Assembly: GCF_021590045.1 (NCBI RefSeq)
Contig: NZ_CP062221.1
Span: 2,170,001-2,234,000, forward strand
Origin: Cellulomonas palmilytica
Lineage (GTDB): Bacteria > Actinomycetota > Actinomycetes > Actinomycetales > Cellulomonadaceae
Reading direction: 5' to 3'
DNA length: 64,000 nt
The first letter of the stretch is position 1. Every line of letters starts with the position of its first letter. The translations under genes and the position numbers were made by a program. This document shows positions 1 through 6,706 of this stretch, piece by piece. The notes under the pieces were generated by a model. It was not told where the DNA came from. It did no database searches and worked only from the letters and a program-made list of their open reading frames with translations.

Positions 1-578
1 CGAAGGTGCACGTGTCCGGGCACGCGTCCGCGGGCGAGCTCCTGTACTGCTACAACATCCTGCGGCCGCGCAACGTCATGCCCGTGCACGGCGAGGTGCG
101 CCACCTCGTCGCGAACGGCGCGCTCGCCGTGCAGACCGGCGTGCCCGCCGACCGCGTGGTGCTCGCCGAGGACGGGGTGGTCGTCGACCTGGTCGACGGG
201 CGCGCGTCGGTGGTCGGCGCCGTGCCGTGCGGGTACGTGTACGTCGATGGGTCGAGCGTCGGCGGCATCACCGAGGCCGAGCTCAAGGACCGCCGGATCC
301 TCGGCGACGAGGGGTTCATCTCGATCTTCGCCGTGGTGTCGTCCGCGGACGGCAAGGTGCTCGCGGGTCCGCAGATCCACGCGCGCGGGTTCGCCGAGCA
401 GGACGACGTCTTCGAGGACATCCTCCCGGAGCTCACGCGGACGCTCGAGGAGGCGATCGCGCAGGGTGCGACCGACACGCACCAGCTGCAGCAGATCATG
501 CGCCGCGTGGTCGGCCGCTGGGTCTCGAGCCGCCTGCGCCGGCGTCCGATGATCATCCCCGTGGTGGTGGAGGCCTGA
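1..578 (+). CDS. rnj: Ribonuclease J, C-terminal part (5' end outside the window)
   Basis: The reading frame is open from the left edge, so only the last 191 or so residues are present. RNase J is a metallo-beta-lactamase/beta-CASP ribonuclease with 5'-exo and endo activity in mRNA turnover and rRNA processing. What is visible is the end of the beta-CASP core, with HVSGHAS (the conserved His-containing loop) and RPRNVMPVHGE, followed by the small C-terminal domain starting near GFISIFAVV. The catalytic MBL motifs lie upstream of the window. In Mycobacterium this gene (Rv2752c) sits a few genes before ftsK, the same arrangement as here. The gene converges on the glxA-like gene across a repeat-rich 132-nt spacer. 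Identification is from family recall of the sequence; high confidence. Confidence 0.93.
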   Translation, partial: KVHVSGHASAGELLYCYNILRPRNVMPVHGEVRHLVANGALAVQTGVPADRVVLAEDGVVVDLVDGRASVVGAVPCGYVYVDGSSVGGITEAELKDRRILGDEGFISIFAVVSSADGKVLAGPQIHARGFAEQDDVFEDILPELTRTLEEAIAQGATDTHQLQQIMRRVVGRWVSSRLRRRPMIIPVVVEA

Positions 579-715
579 CGCGGAGCGCAGCGGAGGTCGA
601 CGACCGCGTCAGCGGTCGGCGGCCGTAGCGGAGCGCAGCGGCAGGCCGACCGACGGTACGAGGCCTGACGCTCGGCGGCAGGCCGACCGCAGGTGCAGCG
701 GCGGCTCGCGTCAGG
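579..715. repeat. Repeat- and hairpin-rich spacer between convergent genes
   Basis: The spacer holds short repeated words: GCGGAGCGCAGCGG occurs twice (about 580-594 and 629-642), GGCAGGCCGACCG twice (about 641 and 679), and CCTGACGC three times, once over each gene end and once in between. A 7-bp hairpin (CGACCGC, loop GTCA, GCGGTCG) lies at 601-618, and an 8-bp inverted repeat pairs 664-671 with 708-715, the latter covering the stop codon of the minus-strand gene. It probably ends transcription from both sides. There is no T run. Confidence 0.5.
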
Positions 716-1691
716 GCACGGTCGTCGGCTCCGTGCGGCGGAACGCCTCGCGGTGCCGGCGCGGCGTGGTGCGCAGGTGCTCGGTGAAGTGCAGGCGCAG
801 CGTCGCCGCGGAGCCGAACCCGGCGCGCCGCGCGACCTCGTCGACGGTGAGCTCCGTGGTCTCGAGCAGCGCCCGGGCGCGCGCGAGGCGCTGCTGCACG
901 AGCCAGAGGCCGGGGCTGACACCCGTGCGGTCGCGGAACCGGCGCGTGAACGTCCGGCGCGCGACGTGGACCTGTCGCGACCACGTGTCGAGGTCGATCG
1001 GCTCGTCGAGCCGGTCGAGCGCCCAGTCGATCGCGCGGTCGACGGGGTCCTCGCCCGGGTGGCGTGAGACGGGCGCGGGGATGAACTGCGTCTGCGTGCC
1101 GTCGCGGTGGGGTGCGAGCACGAGGGCCCGCGCGACGGCGTCGGCGAGCGCGACGCCGTGGTCGGTCCGCACGACGTGCAGGCACGTGTCCAGCGCGGCG
1201 GCCACGCCCGCCGACGTCACGACGTCGCCCAGGTCGCTCCACAGGATGTCGGAGCGGACGGTCACGGCGGGGAAGCGGCGGGCGAGGTCCGGTGCGGCGT
1301 GCCAATGGGTCGCCACGGTGCGGCCGTCGGCGATCCCGCTCGCGGCCACGAGGTAGGCGCCGAGGCACAGCCCGACGACCCGCGCGCCGCGGACGTGCGC
1401 GCAGCGGACCGCCGCGACGAGGGCGGGGCTCGGGTCGCGCGCCGGGTCCCAGCTCGGCAGGACGACGGTGTCCGCGTCCGTGAGCTGCTCGAGCCCGTGG
1501 TCGACGACGACGTCGTAGCCGGCGCTCGTCGCGATGCGCCCGGGCTGCTCGGCGCACACGACGACCTCGTACCCCGTCTCGGGGGCGGTGCCGCCGCCCG
1601 ACGCGAACACCGCGCTCGGCACGGCGAGGTGGAACGGGCTCATCCCGCCGAAGGCGAGCACGGCCACGCGGTGCGGTGCGGTGACGGTCAT
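711..1691 (-). CDS. GlxA-family transcriptional regulator (DJ-1/PfpI domain plus AraC helix-turn-helix)
   Basis: A 326-residue protein in two parts. Residues about 7-175 form a DJ-1/PfpI-like (glutamine-amidotransferase-like) sensor domain with the nucleophile-elbow motif VVGLCLGAY (Cys109). Residues about 220-320 are an AraC/XylS double helix-turn-helix ending in the familiar GFGSAATLRLHF segment. GlxA-type proteins are cytoplasmic regulators, often activators of neighbouring catabolic or stress genes; the ligand cannot be told here. The start is an ATG six bases after TAGGAT, fitting a leaderless transcript. The nearest divergent gene is the MBL-fold protein at 1762, a plausible target, but that is inference. 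Confidence 0.9.
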   Translation of the reverse strand: MTVTAPHRVAVLAFGGMSPFHLAVPSAVFASGGGTAPETGYEVVVCAEQPGRIATSAGYDVVVDHGLEQLTDADTVVLPSWDPARDPSPALVAAVRCAHVRGARVVGLCLGAYLVAASGIADGRTVATHWHAAPDLARRFPAVTVRSDILWSDLGDVVTSAGVAAALDTCLHVVRTDHGVALADAVARALVLAPHRDGTQTQFIPAPVSRHPGEDPVDRAIDWALDRLDEPIDLDTWSRQVHVARRTFTRRFRDRTGVSPGLWLVQQRLARARALLETTELTVDEVARRAGFGSAATLRLHFTEHLRTTPRRHREAFRRTEPTTVP

Positions 1692-1697
1692 GGCCCG

Positions 1698-1703
1698 ATC
1701 CTA
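1698..1703 (-). promoter_or_regulatory. -10 element TAGGAT of the glxA-like gene, leaderless configuration
   Basis: TAGGAT read on the minus strand, 6 nt before the ATG, with no Shine-Dalgarno sequence. Fits TAnnnT followed by transcription starting at the start codon. Confidence 0.5.
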
Positions 1704-1761
1704 GTGATGTGTGGCATCCAGGCCACTCGTCGGGCGGCTGGCAGCGCGCGAGGGTGGAGCC

Positions 1762-2637
1762 ATGACCACACCCACGGACGCACGGACCGTCTTCCCCGCT
1801 CCGACCACCCGACCCGCTCCGACCACCCGACCCGCTCCGACACCCGCGGCCGCCCCGACCGCGTCGACCCACCGTCGGGTCGAGGTCACGTGGGTCGGTG
1901 GCCCGACCCTCCTGCTGCGCTACGCGGGCGCGACCCTGCTCACCGACCCCACGTTCGACCCGGCTCCCGCGCAGTACCCGGGCCGCGTCGTCCTGCACAA
2001 GCTCGTCGGCCCGGCGCTCACCCCGGCCGAGCTCGGGCCGGTCGACGTCGTGCTCCTGTCGCACGACGAGCACGCCGACAACCTGGACGTCGCCGGTCGC
2101 GCGCTGCTGGCCGACGTCCCGACCGTCCTGTCCACGACCGGGGCGGGCGGGCGGGTGCCCGGCGTGCGCGGGCTCGAGCCGTGGGAGCACGTCGACCTGG
2201 ACCTCGGTGACGACGGCGGCGTGCGGGTCACGGCGGTGCCCGCGCGGCACGGTCCGGAGGGCAGCGAGCCGCTGAGCGGACCGGTCGTGGGCTTCGTCCT
2301 GGAGGCCGCCGGCCGGCCGACGGTCTACGTGTCCGGCGACAACGCGTCGCTCGACGTCGTCGACCAGGTGGCGCGCCGGTTCCCGACGATCGGTCTCGCG
2401 GTCCTGTTCGTCGGCGGCGCGAACGTCGGCCGGTTCGGCGACGAGCCGCTCACGCTCGACGCGCGTCGCGCGAGCGCCGCGGCGGACCTGCTCGCCGGTG
2501 CGCGCGTCGTCCCCGTCCACCACAGCGACTGGGCGCACTTCGTCGAGCCGCTCGACGCTCTCGTGGCCCGGTTCGAGGCGGGTGGTCGCCGCGACCGCCT
2601 GGTCCTGCTCGACCGCGGCGTCCCCACGCCGGTGTGA
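1762..2637 (+). CDS. Metallo-beta-lactamase-fold hydrolase (UlaG-like)
   Basis: The ATG at 1762 is preferred over an upstream in-frame ATG because AGGGTGGAG lies just before it and the conserved fold only begins at residue 38; this gives 291 residues. The first 35 residues are low-complexity and contain a PAPTTR repeat. The metal site is unusual: the loop reads LSHDEHADNLD (residues 99-109), giving H101, H104 and D106 rather than a canonical HxHxDH. Later motifs are VYVSGDN (the metal-ligand Asp region) and VPVHHSDWAHF near the C terminus. The protein is probably a cytoplasmic hydrolase of unknown substrate. It is divergent from the GlxA-type regulator, which may control it. Confidence 0.85.
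   Translation: MTTPTDARTVFPAPTTRPAPTTRPAPTPAAAPTASTHRRVEVTWVGGPTLLLRYAGATLLTDPTFDPAPAQYPGRVVLHKLVGPALTPAELGPVDVVLLSHDEHADNLDVAGRALLADVPTVLSTTGAGGRVPGVRGLEPWEHVDLDLGDDGGVRVTAVPARHGPEGSEPLSGPVVGFVLEAAGRPTVYVSGDNASLDVVDQVARRFPTIGLAVLFVGGANVGRFGDEPLTLDARRASAAADLLAGARVVPVHHSDWAHFVEPLDALVARFEAGGRRDRLVLLDRGVPTPV
1795..1845 (+). repeat. 18-bp in-frame tandem repeat in the MBL gene
   Basis: CCCGCTCCGACCACCCGA occurs twice exactly (1795-1812, 1813-1830), followed by a partial third copy. Each copy encodes Pro-Ala-Pro-Thr-Thr-Arg, in the disordered N terminus. Confidence 0.8.
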
Positions 2638-2710
2638 CGTGCGCGACCGGTGGGAGCCGGCCCGCGTGCCTCACTCCGCGAAACGGCGTCCGCGCGCCGG
2701 TCCGAGCCGC

Positions 2711-2716
2711 TACCGT
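2711..2716 (+). promoter_or_regulatory. -10 element TACCGT of the small zinc-ribbon gene
   Basis: TACCGT lies 8 nt before the ATG at 2725 with no Shine-Dalgarno sequence, fitting a leaderless transcript. Confidence 0.4.
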
Positions 2717-2724
2717 CGCGTGCC

Positions 2725-2895
2725 ATGAACCTCCCCGCGTGCCCGCTGTGCCAGAACGCCGAGTACGAGCAGCAGCAGGAGCGCACCGACGGGCGGTGGG
2801 GCTTCACCACGCACGTCAAGACGCTGCTGATCTGCACGCGCTGCCGTTACGTGCTGACGTTCTACGACCGGAACTCGATCTGGGACTTCGACTGA
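2725..2895 (+). CDS. Small zinc-ribbon protein (56 residues)
   Basis: Only 56 residues. Two CxxC knuckles are visible, CPLC (residues 6-9) and CTRC (37-40), the arrangement of a zinc ribbon. Between them the chain is Gln/Glu-rich (EYEQQQE). I recognise the general type (short actinobacterial zinc-ribbon hypothetical proteins) but no function. The ATG is placed 8 nt after TACCGT. The 3' end overlaps the convergent EamA gene by 34 bp, so the two transcripts would be antisense to each other at their ends. Confidence 0.7.
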   Translation: MNLPACPLCQNAEYEQQQERTDGRWGFTTHVKTLLICTRCRYVLTFYDRNSIWDFD

Positions 2896-3851
2896 TCAGG
2901 CTCCTGGTCCCCGGGCTCGGGGTCGACCTCTGAGCCGACCTCCGAGTCGACCTCTGACAGGGCGTCCGCCGCGTGCGCCAGACCCGTCGGTGCGGGCGCG
3001 GCGCCCGTGCGGCGCGACGCGGCGGCCGAGCCGACGAGGATGAGCGCGGTCGCGGCGACGACGGCGAGCGTGAGCGGCTCGTCGAGCACCAGTGCCCCGA
3101 GCGCGACCGCGACCACGGGGTTGAGGTAGGCGACGAGCGTCGAGCGGGCCGCGCCCACCTCGGCGATGAGCCGGAAGAACAGCACGAACGCGAGCGCGGT
3201 GCACACCGCCCCGAGGAGCGCGAGCGCGAGCAGCGCGTCGATCTCGGGGCGCGGGTGCGGGGCCTCGAGCACGACGACCGGCAGGTAGACGAGGGCCGTG
3301 AGGCCGAGGCATGCGGTCGTCAGAGGGATCGGTGGCACGTCGCGCAGCCGCCGGTCGGCGACGATCGGGGCGACCGCGTAGCCGAGCGCGGCGAGCAGCA
3401 CCTGGGCGACGGCCCACGGGTCGCCCCCGGCGGCACCCGGCCCGAGCAGCAGGGCGACGCCGCCGAGCGCGACGGCGAGCCCGGCCCACCGCACGAGCGC
3501 GACGGCCTGCCCGTCCACGAACCGGCCGATCACGACCGCGAGGATCGGGACGGTCGCGACGAGCAGCCCGGTGGTCGAGCTCGTGAGCGTCCGCTCGGCG
3601 TTGGACAGCAGGATCCACGGCCCGACGATCTCGAGGGCCGCGAACATGACCAGCGGCCACCAGTGGCCCCCCAGCGTCCGGAACCCGCCGGCGCGCGGCA
3701 CGAACGCGAGCAGGAGCAGAGCGCCCAGCCCCGTGCGGGCGAGCACGACGGTGGCCGGCGTGACCTCCTCGACGGCGACCTTGATGAGCAGGTACGGCAC
3801 GCCCCAGATCACGCCCATCGCGACCAGCAGCGCCCAGCCTCGTCTGGTCAC
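2862..3851 (-). CDS. EamA/DMT-superfamily transporter
   Basis: GTG start at 3851, chosen because GGAGG precedes it and because the hydrophobic repeat begins at once (VTRRGWALLVAMGVIWGV); the longer frame adds a charged non-membrane extension. The product is 329 residues with about ten membrane helices forming two EamA repeats, the second beginning near residue 150. DMT exporters move amino acids or other small metabolites out of the cell; substrate unknown. The last 35 residues (acidic, EVDSEVGSEVDPEPG) are low-complexity and cytoplasmic, and their coding sequence overlaps the convergent zinc-ribbon gene. Confidence 0.88.
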   Translation of the reverse strand: MTRRGWALLVAMGVIWGVPYLLIKVAVEEVTPATVVLARTGLGALLLLAFVPRAGGFRTLGGHWWPLVMFAALEIVGPWILLSNAERTLTSSTTGLLVATVPILAVVIGRFVDGQAVALVRWAGLAVALGGVALLLGPGAAGGDPWAVAQVLLAALGYAVAPIVADRRLRDVPPIPLTTACLGLTALVYLPVVVLEAPHPRPEIDALLALALLGAVCTALAFVLFFRLIAEVGAARSTLVAYLNPVVAVALGALVLDEPLTLAVVAATALILVGSAAASRRTGAAPAPTGLAHAADALSEVDSEVGSEVDPEPGDQEPDQSKSQIEFRS

Positions 3852-4014
3852 GGGTGCCTCCTGCCGGCCTCGCGCGGCGAGCGCGGTTCGCTCGGGGCCA
3901 CCGTAGGGCGAGGGTCCGACACAGCCGTCCGCGCCCCGGCTCGTCCGCCCCTCGACGCCACCCGCGCGGGCGACACGGCACCGCGCCATCCCCGTCGGCG
4001 GGCGTGGGTCCGGC

Positions 4015-4020
4015 TACCGT
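4015..4020 (+). promoter_or_regulatory. -10 element TACCGT of ftsK
   Basis: TACCGT ends 7 nt before the ftsK ATG (4028). The intervening GAGGACC could act as a weak ribosome site if transcription starts further upstream, so leaderless expression is likely but not certain. Confidence 0.4.
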
Positions 4021-4027
4021 GAGGACC

Positions 4028-6706
4028 ATGGCGACCCGTACGACCCCACGGTCGCGCTCCGGCGCGCCCGCAGCACGGTCCGCCGGCACGCGATCGGGCT
4101 CGGGCGCACGCCCCAAGCAGACGGGCACGCGGCCGGCGGGCCGCTCCGCCGCGCCCGCGAAGCCCTCGCGCCCGGCGCTGCCCGTGCGGATCGTCAAGGG
4201 CGTCTGGATGGGCTCGGCGCACCTTCTCGGCGGGGCCGCGCGCCGCGTCGGGCGCGACGCGCGCGACCTCGACCCGGCGCATCGTCGCGACGGGCTCGCG
4301 TTCACGATGCTCGGGCTCGCGGTCGTCGTCGCGGCGCGCGAGTGGTGGTCGATGTCGGGCACCGCGGGCGGCGTCGTGCACAACGTCGTCGCGGGCACGT
4401 TCGGCGTCGTCGGGGTGGTCGTGCCGATCCTGCTGCTCGCGACGTCGATCCGGCTCATGCGCCACCCCGACCGCGTGCAGGCGAACGGGCGCATCGGCAT
4501 CGGCCTCGCCGCGATCCTGCTCGCGGTGTGCGGCCTGGTGCACGTGTTCCAGGACCGTCCGGGCACGGACGACATGGAGGCGGTGCGCGACGCGGGCGGC
4601 ATGCTCGGCCTGATCGTCGGGACGCCCCTGGTGACGCTCGTGACCGTGCCGGTCACCGTCGTCCTGCTGTTCCTGCTCACGTTCTTCGGCCTGCTCGTCG
4701 TCACCGCGACCCCCGTGCACCAGGTCGTGCCGCGCCTGCGCGCCGTGTACCGGCGCCTGACCGGCCAGCACGACGAGGCCGCGGGGGAGGACGACGACGC
4801 GCCGCTCGTCATCAACGCGGGGCACACGGCGGTCGAGGAGCCCGAGGAGCCGCCGCGCCGGCGCCGCGGCCTGCGCCGCCGCAGGGCCGAGCGCGCCGCC
4901 GCGGTCGGCGAGGCCGCGCTCGACGAGTACGAGGCGGACGAGGCGTTCGTCCGCGCCGCCGTCGTCGACCCCGTGGCCCCCGACGACGAGGAGCGCGCGA
5001 CCGCGCCCGACGCGCCGACCGAGCCCACCGCGGTCGTCGGCGCGACCGGCGCGGCCCCCGCGCCCGCGAAGCCCGCCGCGCTGACGGCGCCGCCGACGAC
5101 GGGCGTCCCGCGCGGCGAGCAGCCGATGCTCGGCGGCGACGTGGTGTACCTGCTGCCGTCGGAGGACTCCCTCGCGAAGGGTCCGCCGCACAAGGTCCGC
5201 TCGGCCGCGAACGACCGGGTCGTCGAGTCGCTCACGAGCGTGCTCGAGCAGTTCGAGATCGACGCGAAGGTCACGGGCTTCACGCGCGGCCCGACCGTCA
5301 CGCGCTACGAGGTCGAGCTCGGCCCGGCCGTGAAGGTGGAGCGCGTCACCGCGCTGTCGAAGAACATCGCGTACGCGGTCGCGTCCGCCGACGTGCGGAT
5401 CCTGTCGCCGATCCCGGGCAAGTCCGCGATCGGCATCGAGATCCCCAACACGGACCGCGAGACCGTCGCGCTCGGCGACGTGCTGCGCTCGTCGGCCGCG
5501 AAGCGCTCCGACCACCCGATGATCATCGGCGTCGGCAAGGACGTCGAGGGCGGCTACGTCGTCGCGAACCTCGCGAAGATGCCGCACCTGCTGGTCGCGG
5601 GTGCGACCGGTGCCGGCAAGTCGTCGTTCGTGAACTCGATGATCGTCTCGATCCTCATGCGCTCGACGCCCGACCAGGTGCGCATGGTGCTGGTCGACCC
5701 CAAGCGCGTCGAGCTGACGATCTACGAGGGCATCCCGCACCTCATCACCCCGATCATCACGAACCCCAAGAAGGCCGCCGAGGCGCTCGAGTGGGTCGTG
5801 CGGGAGATGGAGGCCCGCTACGACGACCTCGCGATGTTCGGGTTCAAGCACGTCGACGACTTCAACGCCGCGGTCCGGGCGGGCAAGGTCAAGCCGCTGC
5901 CGGGCTCCGAGCGCAAGATCGCGACCTACCCGTACCTGCTGGTGATCGTCGACGAGCTCGCGGACCTCATGATGGTCGCGCCGCGCGACGTCGAGGCGTC
6001 GATCCAGCGCATCACGCAGCTCGCGCGTGCGGCCGGCATCCACCTCGTGCTCGCGACGCAGCGTCCGTCCGTCGACGTCGTGACTGGTCTCATCAAGGCG
6101 AACGTGCCCTCGCGCCTCGCGTTCGCGACGAGCTCGCTCACCGACTCGCGCGTCGTGCTCGACCAGCCCGGTGCGGAGAAGCTCATCGGCCAGGGCGACG
6201 CGCTGTTCCTGCCCATGGGCGCCGCGAAGCCCATGCGCACGCAGGGCGCGTGGGTCGCGGAGTCCGAGATCCACGCGGTCGTCGAGCACGTCAAGACCCA
6301 GCTCAAGCCCGTGTACCGCGAGGACGTCGCGCAGGCGGCGCCCAAGAAGCAGGTCGACGAGGACATCGGCGACGACCTCGACCTGCTGCTGCAGGCCGCG
6401 GAGCTCGTCGTGACGTCGCAGTTCGGGTCGACCTCGATGCTGCAGCGCAAGCTGCGCGTCGGCTTCGCCAAGGCGGGACGTCTCATGGACCTGCTCGAGT
6501 CGCGCGAGATCGTCGGGCCGTCCGAGGGGTCGAAGGCGCGCGAGGTGCTCGTGCAGCCCGACGACCTGCCGGGGACGCTCGCGATGCTGCGCGGCGAGCC
6601 CGCCGACGACGGCCCGCTGCCCGGCGACGAGGGCATCCCCGTCGCGACCGACTACCACGACGACCTCGAGGACGAGGGCCAGGACTGGTCCGGCGGCAGA
6701 CGGTGA
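4028..6706 (+). CDS. ftsK: DNA translocase FtsK/SpoIIIE
   Basis: An 892-residue septal DNA pump that clears chromosome arms at division and activates dimer resolution. The N-terminal about 75 residues are basic and low-complexity; about four membrane helices follow between residues 90 and 235; then an acidic/Ala-Pro linker to about residue 370. The alpha/beta motor follows, with Walker A GATGAGKS (residues about 524-531) and Walker B LLVIVDELADLMM. The gamma DNA-reading domain is present near the end (QFGSTSMLQRKLRVGFAKAG). The ATG at 4028 is used because the longer frame adds arginine-rich noise. The stop codon overlaps the next start (GTGA), so the c-di-GMP protein is translationally coupled. 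Length and order are typical. Confidence 0.96.
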   Translation: MATRTTPRSRSGAPAARSAGTRSGSGARPKQTGTRPAGRSAAPAKPSRPALPVRIVKGVWMGSAHLLGGAARRVGRDARDLDPAHRRDGLAFTMLGLAVVVAAREWWSMSGTAGGVVHNVVAGTFGVVGVVVPILLLATSIRLMRHPDRVQANGRIGIGLAAILLAVCGLVHVFQDRPGTDDMEAVRDAGGMLGLIVGTPLVTLVTVPVTVVLLFLLTFFGLLVVTATPVHQVVPRLRAVYRRLTGQHDEAAGEDDDAPLVINAGHTAVEEPEEPPRRRRGLRRRRAERAAAVGEAALDEYEADEAFVRAAVVDPVAPDDEERATAPDAPTEPTAVVGATGAAPAPAKPAALTAPPTTGVPRGEQPMLGGDVVYLLPSEDSLAKGPPHKVRSAANDRVVESLTSVLEQFEIDAKVTGFTRGPTVTRYEVELGPAVKVERVTALSKNIAYAVASADVRILSPIPGKSAIGIEIPNTDRETVALGDVLRSSAAKRSDHPMIIGVGKDVEGGYVVANLAKMPHLLVAGATGAGKSSFVNSMIVSILMRSTPDQVRMVLVDPKRVELTIYEGIPHLITPIITNPKKAAEALEWVVREMEARYDDLAMFGFKHVDDFNAAVRAGKVKPLPGSERKIATYPYLLVIVDELADLMMVAPRDVEASIQRITQLARAAGIHLVLATQRPSVDVVTGLIKANVPSRLAFATSSLTDSRVVLDQPGAEKLIGQGDALFLPMGAAKPMRTQGAWVAESEIHAVVEHVKTQLKPVYREDVAQAAPKKQVDEDIGDDLDLLLQAAELVVTSQFGSTSMLQRKLRVGFAKAGRLMDLLESREIVGPSEGSKAREVLVQPDDLPGTLAMLRGEPADDGPLPGDEGIPVATDYHDDLEDEGQDWSGGRR

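Noticed and set aside
4342..6702. Upstream extension of the GGDEF-EAL frame through ftsK
   Set aside because: The extension is an Arg/Gly/Ala-rich shadow of ftsK; the GTG at 6703 overlapping the ftsK stop is the natural start.
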